Shown here in pieces: positions 41,725-50,539 of a stretch of DNA of 64,000 nucleotides. A program made the translations under genes and the position numbers. Below the pieces are notes generated by a model. That model was not told where the DNA came from and made no database searches. It saw only the letters and a list, made by a program, of their open reading frames with translations. The DNA comes from Salinadaptatus halalkaliphilus (GTDB taxonomy: Archaea; Halobacteriota; Halobacteria; Halobacteriales; Natrialbaceae). Location of the stretch: contig NZ_RBZW01000058.1 of assembly GCF_006543045.1 (NCBI RefSeq), positions 1-64,000 of the forward strand, in the 5' to 3' direction. Position 1 is the first letter of the stretch; every line of letters starts with the position of its first letter.

Positions 41725-44700
41725 ATGACACGGATCGGGATCTACACGGCGACGGAGAACGAACTCGGCTCGATCGGCCAGGCCGCCCACCGACTCGAGG
41801 GCCTCGAGCTGGTCGTCCGATCGGAGAGCGACTTCGACGACGAGGCCGACGTCGAGGAGTTCGTCGAGGAATTGGACGACGCCGCGGCAGCGATTTTCTG
41901 GCTGCACGGCGCCGAAGACAGCATGCCGGGGTACGACTACGCGACGGGTGCACTCGAGGACGCGGGCGTCCCCGTGATCGTCAAGGCGACCGGCGACGCG
42001 TTCGCGTTCGAAGATACGACGGTTGCAGCGAGCCATCGCGACCTCGTTTACGACTACCTCGAGAAAGGCGGGACAGTCAACGTCGCGAACCTGTGTCGGT
42101 TCCTCGCTGCGGAGTACGACGGCGACGATCTCGCGTACGACGAGCCGACAGCACTGCCGACCGAGGGCGTTTACCACCCGGACTATCCGGGCGTCGGCTA
42201 CGAGGAACTGCTCGAGACCCACGACCCCGAGCAGCCGACGGTCGCGATCTGGTTCTACGAATCCCACTGGACCCACGAGAACACCCGCTACGTCGACGCC
42301 CAGGTTCGGGCGCTCGAGCAACAGGGCGCCAACGCCCTGCCGATCTTCTGTAACCCGGCGACCGATACGGACGAGCAAGAAGACGCCGAGTGGGTCACGG
42401 ACAACTGGCTTATCGACGACGCTGGTGATTCCGTCGTGGATGCCGTGCTCTCATCGTTCATGTTCTCTCTCTCCATGGACGAACGCGGGCGCAGCGCCGA
42501 CGACGAGGGCTCGAGTGCCGAAGACGTCTTCCTCGACCGGCTCGGCGTTCCCGTTCTCCAGACGGTGACGACGATGCGTTCGCGGTCGCGCTACGAATCC
42601 AGCGACACGGGCGTGATGGGCTTCGAACTCGCCCTCTCGGTCGCGCTGCCGGAGTTCGACGGCAACGTCATCAGCCATCCAATTTCGGGGAAAGAACGCA
42701 CCGACGACGAGGCCGGGATCGGTTCCGCGCCGAAACACCACTTCCCCATCGAAGATCGGATCGACCACGCGACCCGACTGGCGGTCAACTGGGCCGAACT
42801 TCGTCACACGCCGAACGAGGACAAACAGATCGCGGTCGTCCTGCACAACTATCCGCCCAGCGACGACGGGATCGGGACCGCGTTCGGGCTCGATAGTCCC
42901 GAGTCGACCGTCAATTTGATCGCGGAACTCGAGGCCCGAAACTACGATCTCGGCGGCGAACTGCCAGCGGACGGCCAGACACTCGTCGAGAAACTGACCG
43001 CCCAACTCACGCTCGAGGACCGGTGGGTCGCCCCGGAGGACGTTCGGGATCTCTCGGTCGACGTCGTCCCCTCGGACACGTACGCCGACTGGTTCGACGA
43101 CGCGGACGAACGATTTCAGGAAACCGTCGTCGAGGAGTGGGGCGAGGTGCCGGAGCGTCCGTTCGCGATTCCGGGCGTCGAGTTCGGCAACGTGCTCGTC
43201 ACGGTCCAGCCGCCACGCGGGTTCGGCATGGATCCCTCGAAGGTCTATCACGACTCCGATCTCCAGCCGCCACACGACTACTACGCGTTCTACGGCTGGC
43301 TGCGCAACGAGTTCGAGGCTGACGCCGTCGTCCACCTGGGAACGCACGGGAGCCTCGAGTGGCTCCCCGGCAAGACGGTCGGCCTGAACGGCGAGAGCGC
43401 ACCCGACCAACTGATCGACGATATTCCGAACGTCTACCCCTACATCGTCAACAACCCCGGCGAAGGGACCCAGGCCAAGCGCCGGTCCTACGCCGCCATC
43501 GTCGACTATCTCACGCCCGTCATGCGAAACGCGGGGACCTACGACGAACTGTCGGAACTCGAGGAACTCGCGAATCAGTATCGCGAAGCCGGCATGGAAG
43601 ACGCCCGCGCGGACGACGGTGAACACCTCGAGACGCTCATCCGCGAGAAAGTCGACGACCTCGATCTGGCCGTCGAACTGGGGATCACCGGCGAGATCAC
43701 CGAGAAGGCCGACGTTCGCGGCCCCGACGAGGCCGGTTCGACGCTCGCAGACGGTGCTGTAGAGGGCGACGACCTCGCTATCGACGACCTCGTCGAGCGC
43801 ATCCACGAGTACCTCACCGACGTCAAGACCACCCAGATCCGACTCGGCCTCCACACCATGTCCGAGCCGCCGGCCGACGAGCGCCTCGTCGAGTATCTCG
43901 TCGCGCTGACGCGCCTCGAGAACCCCGGCGCGCCGAGCTTACGCGAGAGCGTGGCCGAGGCGCTGGGCGTCGACTACGAGACGATGCTGAACGCACCCGG
44001 CGAGTACGACGCGGACCTCGGCATGACCTACGCCGAGGCCGCCGATATCGTCTACGAGACGAGCGTCGACCTGATCGAAACCCTCGCCGAACACAACTTC
44101 GACGTTCCGGAGTCGGAACTCGAGGGTGGCCCCGAGGACGAGGTGAACATGAACCTGCTCGTGGTCGACCTCGAGACGATCGGCGACGCGCGAGCGAAAT
44201 CGGGTGCCCACGACGATCTGCGGAAGGTACTGGCGTACATCTGCGAGGAAGCCCAACCGCGCGTCCAGGGGGCCGAAGACGAGGTTCCCCGAACCGCCGA
44301 CGCGCTCTCCGGCGAGTACGTCCCGCCGGGCGGCTCCGGCGCGCCGACCCGCGGCGGCGTCGACCTGCTGCCGACCGCGCGGAACTTCTACACGCTCGAC
44401 CCGCGAAAGGTGCCTGCCAAGGCCGCCTGGCAGGTGGGCCGGGAGGTCGCAGCGGGCGTCCTCGAGCGCCACCACGCCGAAAACGACGAGTATCCCGAGG
44501 AGATCGGCGTCGTCGCCTGGGGAACCCCGACCGTGCGTACGCGCGGCGAGACGATCGCCCAGGTGCTCGCGATGATGGGCGTCGAACCCGTCTGGACCGA
44601 CGCCGGCCGGATCGACGACGTCGAGCCGATTCCACTCGAGGACCTCGACCGACCCCGAATCGACGTGACGACGCGGGTCTCCGGGCTATTCCGGGACGCC

Positions 44701-45618
44701 TTCCCCGCCGCGGCGGGCGTCATCCACGACGCCGTCAATGCCGTGGTCGATCTCGACGAACCGCTCGAGATGAACTACGTGAAGAAACACGTCGAGGAGG
44801 AAGCCGAGCAACTCCAGGAGGAGGGGCTCGACGAGTCGGACGCCCGAAAGGCAGCCCTGCATCGGGTCTTCACCACCAAACCCGGCGGTTACGGCGCCGG
44901 GACGAACAAGGCCGTCGACGAGGGCAACTGGGACGACCGCGCCGACCTCGCCTCCGTCTACGTCCAGTGGGGGGGCTACGCGATGGGGTCGCGCGGACGC
45001 GTTTCCGACGCCCACGCATCCTTCGAGCGTCGACTCTCGAGCGTCGACGCCACCGTGAAGATCGAGGACACGATGGAGCAAGACGAGTTCGACTCCTCGG
45101 ACTGGTACGCCTTCCACGGCGGCTTTATCTCCGCCGTCAGCGAGATTTCCGGCGAGGAACCGGCCTCCTACGTCGGGGATTCTTCCGATCCCGACAACGT
45201 GGACGTCTACACGAACGAGGAGAAGGTCCGCAAGGCCATGCGCTCCCGGGTCCTCAACCCTGACTGGCTCGAGTCGATGGAAGAACACGGCTACAAGGGT
45301 GCGGGCGACCTCTCGACGACCGTCGACGTGACGCTTGGCTGGGACGCGACGACTGGCGTCGTCTCGGATACACTCTGGGGAGACGTCGCCGACAAGTTCG
45401 CATTCGACGAGGACCGACAGGAGTGGCTGCGCGAGGTCAATCCGTGGGCACTCGAGTCCATCACCGATACCCTGCTCGAGGCAATCGAGCGCGACCTCTG
45501 GGACGCCGACGACGAGACGGTCGACCGCCTGCGCGATCTGAACCTCGAGGTCGAGGGCGATCTCGAGGCACGAACGACCAACGAGGTCGTCGGCGCGGAG
45601 GTGTCGGACGATGATTGA
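41725..45618 (+). CDS. cobN: Cobaltochelatase large subunit CobN
   Basis: A 1297-aa protein of the CobN/BchH magnesium-chelatase H family. It has EWLPGKTVGLNGESAPDQLIDDIPNVYPYIVNNPGEGTQAKRR in the middle, which is the CobN hallmark. The C-terminal portion includes TTKPGGYGAGTNKAVDEGNWDDRADLASVYVQWGGYAMG. It inserts cobalt into the corrin ring (hydrogenobyrinic acid a,c-diamide or similar) with the AAA-VWA partner. Start ATG 41725 (MTRIGIYTATENELGSIGQAAHRL). The stop overlaps the first codons of a 23-aa ORF that couples to cbiC. Confidence 0.95.
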   Translation: MTRIGIYTATENELGSIGQAAHRLEGLELVVRSESDFDDEADVEEFVEELDDAAAAIFWLHGAEDSMPGYDYATGALEDAGVPVIVKATGDAFAFEDTTVAASHRDLVYDYLEKGGTVNVANLCRFLAAEYDGDDLAYDEPTALPTEGVYHPDYPGVGYEELLETHDPEQPTVAIWFYESHWTHENTRYVDAQVRALEQQGANALPIFCNPATDTDEQEDAEWVTDNWLIDDAGDSVVDAVLSSFMFSLSMDERGRSADDEGSSAEDVFLDRLGVPVLQTVTTMRSRSRYESSDTGVMGFELALSVALPEFDGNVISHPISGKERTDDEAGIGSAPKHHFPIEDRIDHATRLAVNWAELRHTPNEDKQIAVVLHNYPPSDDGIGTAFGLDSPESTVNLIAELEARNYDLGGELPADGQTLVEKLTAQLTLEDRWVAPEDVRDLSVDVVPSDTYADWFDDADERFQETVVEEWGEVPERPFAIPGVEFGNVLVTVQPPRGFGMDPSKVYHDSDLQPPHDYYAFYGWLRNEFEADAVVHLGTHGSLEWLPGKTVGLNGESAPDQLIDDIPNVYPYIVNNPGEGTQAKRRSYAAIVDYLTPVMRNAGTYDELSELEELANQYREAGMEDARADDGEHLETLIREKVDDLDLAVELGITGEITEKADVRGPDEAGSTLADGAVEGDDLAIDDLVERIHEYLTDVKTTQIRLGLHTMSEPPADERLVEYLVALTRLENPGAPSLRESVAEALGVDYETMLNAPGEYDADLGMTYAEAADIVYETSVDLIETLAEHNFDVPESELEGGPEDEVNMNLLVVDLETIGDARAKSGAHDDLRKVLAYICEEAQPRVQGAEDEVPRTADALSGEYVPPGGSGAPTRGGVDLLPTARNFYTLDPRKVPAKAAWQVGREVAAGVLERHHAENDEYPEEIGVVAWGTPTVRTRGETIAQVLAMMGVEPVWTDAGRIDDVEPIPLEDLDRPRIDVTTRVSGLFRDAFPAAAGVIHDAVNAVVDLDEPLEMNYVKKHVEEEAEQLQEEGLDESDARKAALHRVFTTKPGGYGAGTNKAVDEGNWDDRADLASVYVQWGGYAMGSRGRVSDAHASFERRLSSVDATVKIEDTMEQDEFDSSDWYAFHGGFISAVSEISGEEPASYVGDSSDPDNVDVYTNEEKVRKAMRSRVLNPDWLESMEEHGYKGAGDLSTTVDVTLGWDATTGVVSDTLWGDVADKFAFDEDRQEWLREVNPWALESITDTLLEAIERDLWDADDETVDRLRDLNLEVEGDLEARTTNEVVGAEVSDDD

Positions 45619-45682
45619 CGAGCCAGCCGAACGTGTGCGGCCGACGAACGATACGGCAGCCACCGAGTGTGATACCCGATGA
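45611..45682 (+). CDS. 23-aa ORF overlapping cobN and cbiC
   Basis: ATG at 45611 overlaps the cobN stop by 8 nt, and its TGA (45680-45682) overlaps the cbiC ATG (45679) in ATGA. The peptide MIDEPAERVRPTNDTAATE... has no domain. Its arrangement at both ends looks like translational coupling that lets ribosomes from cobN reach cbiC. Whether the peptide itself matters is not known. Confidence 0.45.
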   Translation: MIDEPAERVRPTNDTAATECDTR

Positions 45683-46446
45683 GCGACAGTCAGGAGTTCG
45701 AGGAGGAGTACGCCGATCTGGGCGCGACGACCCAGAACGCGATGGACATCGCCGAGACAAGCATGGATATCGTCCGACAGTTCGTCCCCGACGAGACGCT
45801 CGCCGACCGCGTCCGCCAGAAGTCGGTCCACTCGATGGGCGACATCGAGTTCCAGCACCTGATCGAATGTACGGGGCGTGACGAGTTGGGCGACGACGAG
45901 GACGCTCCGGTTCGGGCCGGCGCACGCGCCGTCCTCGCGGAGGCCACCATCGTGACCGATATCACGATGTCCAAGGCCGGGATCACCGGCCGCGGACACG
46001 ACTGCGAGAAACGCAAGGCGATCGGCAACGGCGCCGAGTTGGCGAAGAAAACGGGGATGACTCGAACCGCTGCTTCGGTGCTCGAACTGGACAAGCAGGG
46101 CGTCTACGACGGGGCGATCGCGACGATCGGCAACGCGCCGACGGCAGCGTTCGCGCTCGCGGACTGCATCGAGGACGGGACCCGCCCGGCGGCTATCGTT
46201 GCGACGCCGGTGGGCTTCGTCAAAGCCGAAGAGAGTCGCCAGCGCATCCGCGAGGTCAGCGAGGCGTACGACGTGCCCGCGATCACGAACGTCGGTCGCC
46301 GCGGCGGCAGCGGCCTCGCCGCCGCGCTGACGAACGAACTGATCCACGTCGCCAAGGACGTCCGGACCGGCAAACTCGAGTTGGAGCTGACGCCCGACGA
46401 ACGGGCCGTCCAGAACGCTGGCGACGAGGACGGCGAGAACGCATGA
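45679..46446 (+). CDS. cbiC: Precorrin-8X methylmutase
   Basis: A 255-aa enzyme: SDSQEFEEEYADLGATTQNAMDIAETSMDIVRQFVPDETLADRVRQKSVHSMGDIEF is the family start. DITMSKAGITGRG contains the conserved catalytic-region sequence, and IGNAPTAAFALADCIEDGTRPAAIVATPVGFVKAEESRQRI is typical of CbiC. It moves the C11 methyl group to C12 in the cobalamin pathway. Overlaps with the 23-aa ORF upstream (ATGA) and with cbiE downstream by 4 nt mark a single operon. The N-terminus is longer than in bacteria by about 30 acidic residues. Confidence 0.94.
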   Translation: MSDSQEFEEEYADLGATTQNAMDIAETSMDIVRQFVPDETLADRVRQKSVHSMGDIEFQHLIECTGRDELGDDEDAPVRAGARAVLAEATIVTDITMSKAGITGRGHDCEKRKAIGNGAELAKKTGMTRTAASVLELDKQGVYDGAIATIGNAPTAAFALADCIEDGTRPAAIVATPVGFVKAEESRQRIREVSEAYDVPAITNVGRRGGSGLAAALTNELIHVAKDVRTGKLELELTPDERAVQNAGDEDGENA

Positions 46447-47246
46447 GCGGCGAGTACGATCTCGAGGCGGGTCCGGATCCGTCGACGTTCGCCGCGGCAG
46501 CGGCGGAACCGGATATCGACGAAGCGACGGCCGATCCCGTCTACGCCGTCGGCGTCGGCCCGGGCAATCAGGCGTACCTGCCCCCCCGCGGCCGTCGTGC
46601 GATCGAAGACGCCGACGTCGTCGTCGGCTTTACGACCGTCGTCGAGTTCGTCGACGATCTGACTGACGCCGATCTGTTGACCTGTGGCTACAAGGACGAA
46701 GCCGACGCACTCGAGGCATTCGGCGAACGCGTCGCCGCTGGCGAATCCGGGACGGCGGTCGCGATGGGCGACCCGAACCACTCGGGCTATCAGTTCGTCG
46801 GGAAGGTACAGGATGCGGTACAGAGCAAGGACTCCGAGCGGCCCGTTCGCGTCGTTCCTGGAATCTCCTCGCTCCAGATGGCCGCGAGTCGCGCCCGAAC
46901 GCCGATGGAAGACACCGAGTTCGTCACGCTCCACAAAAGCGGTGACCTCGAGGCTGACATGGATCGGCTCGCACGGGCAGCGGTGGCGGACCAACGGCAT
47001 CTGCTCGTCCTGCCTCGGCCCTACGATCGCATGCCCGGTGACATCGCCCAGTTCCTGCTCGAGAACGGGGCCGACCCCGATCTCGAGGCGCTGGTTCTCG
47101 AGAAATTGACTCACGACGATGAGACCATCCACCGGTTTCGGCTGTCGGAGCTGTCCGACCACGCCGGCGGCGACGGAAAAGACGAGACGATGTTTTCCGA
47201 TCTCGTGGTTCTGGCCGTTCGGCAGCCGGTGTCGAGGCAGCCGTAA
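46443..47246 (+). CDS. cbiE: Cobalt-precorrin-7 C5-methyltransferase
   Basis: A 267-aa SAM-dependent methyltransferase of the corrin/uroporphyrinogen family. YAVGVGPGNQAYLPPRGRRAIEDADVVVGF near residues 35-65 is the cofactor-binding start. VAMGDPNHSGYQFV and RVVPGISSLQMAASRA are family blocks. It is consistent with CbiE, which methylates precorrin-7 at C5. Its ATG overlaps the end of cbiC by 4 nt. No CbiT (decarboxylase/C15 methyltransferase) is present, so it must be elsewhere. The N-terminal 30 residues, poor in domain features, are acidic. Confidence 0.88.
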   Translation: MSGEYDLEAGPDPSTFAAAAAEPDIDEATADPVYAVGVGPGNQAYLPPRGRRAIEDADVVVGFTTVVEFVDDLTDADLLTCGYKDEADALEAFGERVAAGESGTAVAMGDPNHSGYQFVGKVQDAVQSKDSERPVRVVPGISSLQMAASRARTPMEDTEFVTLHKSGDLEADMDRLARAAVADQRHLLVLPRPYDRMPGDIAQFLLENGADPDLEALVLEKLTHDDETIHRFRLSELSDHAGGDGKDETMFSDLVVLAVRQPVSRQP

Positions 47247-47335
47247 CTCTCTCGGCGTGACATCGTCTCTTTGCCGAGCGGTCGACGAGCGATGCTTGTG
47301 CGTCGATCGTCCGGTAGACACGACAACGGGCGCTA

Positions 47336-47405
47336 CCAAGCATCCTTTTGGCAGGGACGAGTACGGTCGGCCAAGCATCCTTTTGGCAGGGACGAGTACG
47401 GTCGG
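47336..47405 (+). repeat. Perfect 35-bp tandem duplication
   Basis: Two adjacent identical 35-bp units (47336-47370 and 47371-47405), each starting CCAAGCATCCTTTTGG and ending GAGTACGGTCGG. Within the unit CCAA and TTGG are inverted. It lies in the 248-nt gap between cbiE and trkA, upstream of the trkA TATA box, so a role as an operator or duplicated binding site is possible. Confidence 0.75.
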
Positions 47406-47434
47406 AATCGAACGATGCCGCTCGAGACTAGACA

Positions 47435-47440
47435 TTTATA
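47435..47440 (+). promoter_or_regulatory. TATA-like box of trkA
   Basis: TTTATA at this site is 55-60 nt before the trkA ATG, predicting a leader of about 30 nt. The leader holds a nine-codon frame (47475-47504, ATG to TAG) that overlaps the trkA start, and a GAGGGG sequence ahead of the trkA ATG that may act as a Shine-Dalgarno. Confidence 0.45.
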
Positions 47441-47494
47441 CCGATACCGGTCACACCAAACAGTAACGACTGCTATGACCTGCGAGAGGGGACC

Positions 47495-48829
47495 ATGCGC
47501 GTAGCCATCGTCGGTGCCGGCGAGGTCGGGAAGGCCATCGCCGCGAATCTGGCTGAATCACACGACGTCGTCGTGATCGATCCCAACGAAGCGGTGATCG
47601 AGGAACTCACGTACTCGCTGGATGTCCTCACGATCAGGGGCGACGGGACCGAACTCGGCTCGCTCCGGGACGCGGAGGTCGACCGTGCCGATCTCGTCAT
47701 CGCCTGTACCGACAGCGATGAGACGAACGTCGTCGTCTGTGGCGCCACGAAGACCATCAGCGATGCGTTCACGATCGCTCGCGTGCGTCGTCGGACCCTG
47801 CTCGAGACCTGGGAGGGCTCGCAGGGCGCGTTCGGCGTCGATTTCATGGTCTGTACGGACCTGCTGACTGCGCAAACGATTTTTCGAATCTGCGGGCTCC
47901 CCGCGGCCCAGGACGTGGATATGTTCGCGGGTGGGCTCGTTCGGATGGCGGAGTTCGTCGTCGATCCGGACAGTCCAATCGCCGATGAGACGATCTACGA
48001 GGCCGACCGATACGATTCGCTGACGTTCGCAGCACTTTTTCGCGACGACGAAATGATCGTCGCGACGGGCGATACCGTTATCCGCCCCGGCGACCGGGTC
48101 GTCGTCATCGGCAGTCCCGATTCGGTCACCGACTTCGCTAACGACCTCACGATGGCCGACGCCGAGCAGTTAGAGGAAGTCGTCGTCGTCGGCGCCAGCG
48201 AGATCGGTTATCAGGCCGCTCGCGAGTTCGAAGCCCACGGCTACGAGCCGCGGCTGATCGAGCAAGACCACGACCGCGCTCGAGAGGTCGCCGAATCGCT
48301 TCCCAACACGCTGGTGCTCGAAAGCGACGCGACCGACGCCGAGTTTTTGGCGCGCGAACACGTCGACGAGGCAGATATCGTCGTCGCCGCGCTGGATGGC
48401 GACGAGAAGAACCTGCTCGTCTCGCTGCTTGCCCGTCGGCTCGGCGTCGATCGAACCGTCGCCGTCATCGAGAATCTCCAGTACGCGGAGCTCTTCGAAA
48501 CCGTCGGCATCGACGTCGCGGTCAACCCCCGCGAGGAGACTGCCGAGGAGATCGTCCGCTTTACGCGGGCAGAACACACCGAGAAGATCGCCATGCTCGA
48601 GCACGATCGGGCGGAGGTCATCGAGTTCGAAGTGGACGAGGATAGCCACCTCGTCGGCGGCCCGATCGTCGATGTCACGAGCGATCTTCCGAACGGCGTC
48701 GTCATCGGCGCTATCTCCCGGGGCGGCGAGCGCATCACGCCCCGCGGGACGACGGTCATCGAACCTGGCGATCACGTCGTCGTCTTCGTCGATGCCGCGG
48801 TTCTCGACGACATTCTCGAGGAGATCTAA
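47495..48829 (+). CDS. trkA: Trk potassium uptake protein TrkA
   Basis: A 444-aa cytosolic regulator with two RCK units. First Rossmann motif VGAGEVGKAIAANLA near residues 6-20; second VVVGASEIGYQAAREFEAHG around residue 230-250. Each is followed by an RCK_C-like beta region ending VVVIGSPDSV and VVVFVDAAVL. TrkA binds NAD(H)/ATP and gates a TrkH-type channel; potassium accumulation is essential for halophiles. No TrkH is in the window. The start follows a GAGAGGGG sequence that could be a Shine-Dalgarno. Confidence 0.94.
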   Translation: MRVAIVGAGEVGKAIAANLAESHDVVVIDPNEAVIEELTYSLDVLTIRGDGTELGSLRDAEVDRADLVIACTDSDETNVVVCGATKTISDAFTIARVRRRTLLETWEGSQGAFGVDFMVCTDLLTAQTIFRICGLPAAQDVDMFAGGLVRMAEFVVDPDSPIADETIYEADRYDSLTFAALFRDDEMIVATGDTVIRPGDRVVVIGSPDSVTDFANDLTMADAEQLEEVVVVGASEIGYQAAREFEAHGYEPRLIEQDHDRAREVAESLPNTLVLESDATDAEFLAREHVDEADIVVAALDGDEKNLLVSLLARRLGVDRTVAVIENLQYAELFETVGIDVAVNPREETAEEIVRFTRAEHTEKIAMLEHDRAEVIEFEVDEDSHLVGGPIVDVTSDLPNGVVIGAISRGGERITPRGTTVIEPGDHVVVFVDAAVLDDILEEI

Positions 48830-48874
48830 ACGAAAAGCAGCGCAGTTCGCTACCGACGTGCAGTACGCTATCGG

Positions 48875-49795
48875 TTACGTGGCGTCCTCGAGCAGTTCCT
48901 CGAGCAACGCGGCCGCGTCGGCTCCCGTCGATCCGAAGACGTAGGTCGCCGGTTCGATGCCGAACGCGCCGCGGTGGTAGGCCAGCCGTGGGACCTCGCC
49001 GCGATCGTCGAATCGGTTCAGGAGGTGTGCACCCCGATCCTCGTAGTCCGCGTCGAACTCGAGGGGGTCGATACCGCGGGCCCGGCCAGCCTCGAGCAAC
49101 GCGTCGTCGGTGGCGACGTTGATCGCACCGCGGCGATCCGGATCGATCGCGGTTGCTGCGAGGATTGCTGTCGCGACGTGTTGTGATGCGCCGAACTCGG
49201 GATTAGCGGGGATTTCGATGCGGCCGCTCATCGCATAGATACGCCCGGGGATCGCAGCGACATCGGTGCCGTCCGAAGCATCGGGCAGGGCCATCCCGAC
49301 GTTCGTGCCGACGTTGGGGACGAAGGCGGCCATTCCCGGCGTCGATGCGATCGTCCGTGCGGCCGTCCGGACGTTCGCCAGCACGTCGCGTTCGGCTCTG
49401 ACGTCGGGATCGAGTCCCCGAACGCACAGATCACAGCCCAGTCCTCGCAGCGCAGGCATCTCCTCTTCGTGAAGTTCGCAGATCGGCCCTCGATCCTCGA
49501 GGCTGCGAACGAGCGAGAGGAGTTCCGCCAGGGCGTCGTAGCCGTCCATCTCACCGCTCGAGAGTCCGTCGGCGATGCGATCGACGGTCGCGGTCGTCTC
49601 GGGGTCGTCGCGAAACCGATCGTCGCCGCCGCCATCACCGCTGACGTACTTGCTGACGGCCGCCTGCGTGACGCCGAGATTGGCGGCGATCTCCTCCTGG
49701 GTCATCCCGCGCTGGGCGAGTCGTTCCGCGAGCATCGTCCGCACCGTCGGCAAAAACCGATCGACGACGAGTTCGCTCGGCAGGACGAGAGACAT
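48875..49795 (-). CDS. thiR: Transcriptional regulator ThiR (HTH + ThiN)
   Basis: A 306-aa protein. An N-terminal XRE-like HTH (LAQRGMTQEEIAANLGVTQAAVSKYVSG near residues 25-55) is fused to a C-terminal ThiN domain (ADYEDRGAHLLNRFDDRGEVPRLAYHRGAFGIEPATYVFG). The fusion is the archaeal thiamine regulator ThiR, which senses thiamine phosphates and controls thi genes. A central part with CELHEEEMPALRGLGCDLCVRG has Cys residues that could bind metal. No thi biosynthesis genes are in the window, so targets are elsewhere. The ATG 49795 gives MSLVLPSELVVDRFLPTVR. Confidence 0.9.
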   Translation of the reverse strand: MSLVLPSELVVDRFLPTVRTMLAERLAQRGMTQEEIAANLGVTQAAVSKYVSGDGGGDDRFRDDPETTATVDRIADGLSSGEMDGYDALAELLSLVRSLEDRGPICELHEEEMPALRGLGCDLCVRGLDPDVRAERDVLANVRTAARTIASTPGMAAFVPNVGTNVGMALPDASDGTDVAAIPGRIYAMSGRIEIPANPEFGASQHVATAILAATAIDPDRRGAINVATDDALLEAGRARGIDPLEFDADYEDRGAHLLNRFDDRGEVPRLAYHRGAFGIEPATYVFGSTGADAAALLEELLEDAT

Positions 49796-49937
49796 AGCTC
49801 GAGGTTTCGTCGACACCGGCTTAAATCCGATCACTCGGACGGAACGCAGTCTGACGTACGGCCTCCTCACAGCCGTCGAGATAACCACGAGCGGCCATGT
49901 GACCGCGGTGACCGGCAACGACGTACGGTCGCCCGCA

Positions 49938-50387
49938 TCACCCGTCGGGATTTCGTCGCTCGAGCATCCCGAGGCTGATCCAGGAGACGACGACCTCGTC
50001 GTCCTGGTTGTACCCCTCGAGTCGGCTGTCGACGTAGCCGCGTCGTGGGTCGCTCTCGGAGACGCGTTTGTCGATCACTTCCGTGCGAACGCGCAGGGTA
50101 TCGCCGGGTGTGACGGGTCGTTTCCACCGGAGTTCGTCGACCCCTCGCGCACCCATGGCCGCGCGCTCCTCGAGGTAGTCGTCGACGAGCATGCGCATGC
50201 ACATCGACGCGGTGTGCCAACCCGAGGCGACCAGTTCGCCGAACGCCGATTCCTCAGCGGCGCCGGCGTCGGTGTGAAACGGCTGTGGATCGTACTGCTC
50301 GGCGAAGTCGACGATTTCGTCTTCCGTGACGCGGTACTCCCCGAACTCCTCGGTTTCTCCGATTTCGATGTCCTCGAAGTAACGCAT
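49938..50387 (-). CDS. MaoC family dehydratase
   Basis: A 149-aa hotdog-fold protein. MRYFEDIEIGETEEFGEYRVTEDEIVDFAEQYDPQPFHTD carries the R-hydratase motif, with catalytic Asp and His in AEQYDPQPFH near residues 32-42. SGWHTASMCMRMLVDDYLEER follows. It likely hydrates enoyl-CoAs, in fatty acid or PHA metabolism. The phasin-like protein of 33166-34224 hints that PHA may be relevant, but this is distant. It is a single gene, divergent from ppc; ATG 50387 is the usual start. Confidence 0.9.
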   Translation of the reverse strand: MRYFEDIEIGETEEFGEYRVTEDEIVDFAEQYDPQPFHTDAGAAEESAFGELVASGWHTASMCMRMLVDDYLEERAAMGARGVDELRWKRPVTPGDTLRVRTEVIDKRVSESDPRRGYVDSRLEGYNQDDEVVVSWISLGMLERRNPDG

Positions 50388-50539
50388 ACGTATCTCCTGG
50401 GAAACCCGTCTGCAAGAAACTGTGGATGGCGGCACTGGCGACCCCACCACGGTATCGTCGGTCTGCAACTCACAGCCGGGACCGAGATTCCAATACGGAT
50501 CACATGGGTTTTTTGACAGTCACGGTTCTCCGGTACGAT

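Noticed and set aside
44686-46347. A 553-residue minus-strand frame opposite cobN and cbiC
   Set aside because: cobN and cbiC have strong family matches; the antisense frame spans both genes and has no domain.
47336-47405. The 35-bp tandem repeat as a CRISPR array
   Set aside because: There are only two units, directly adjacent, with no spacers and no cas genes.
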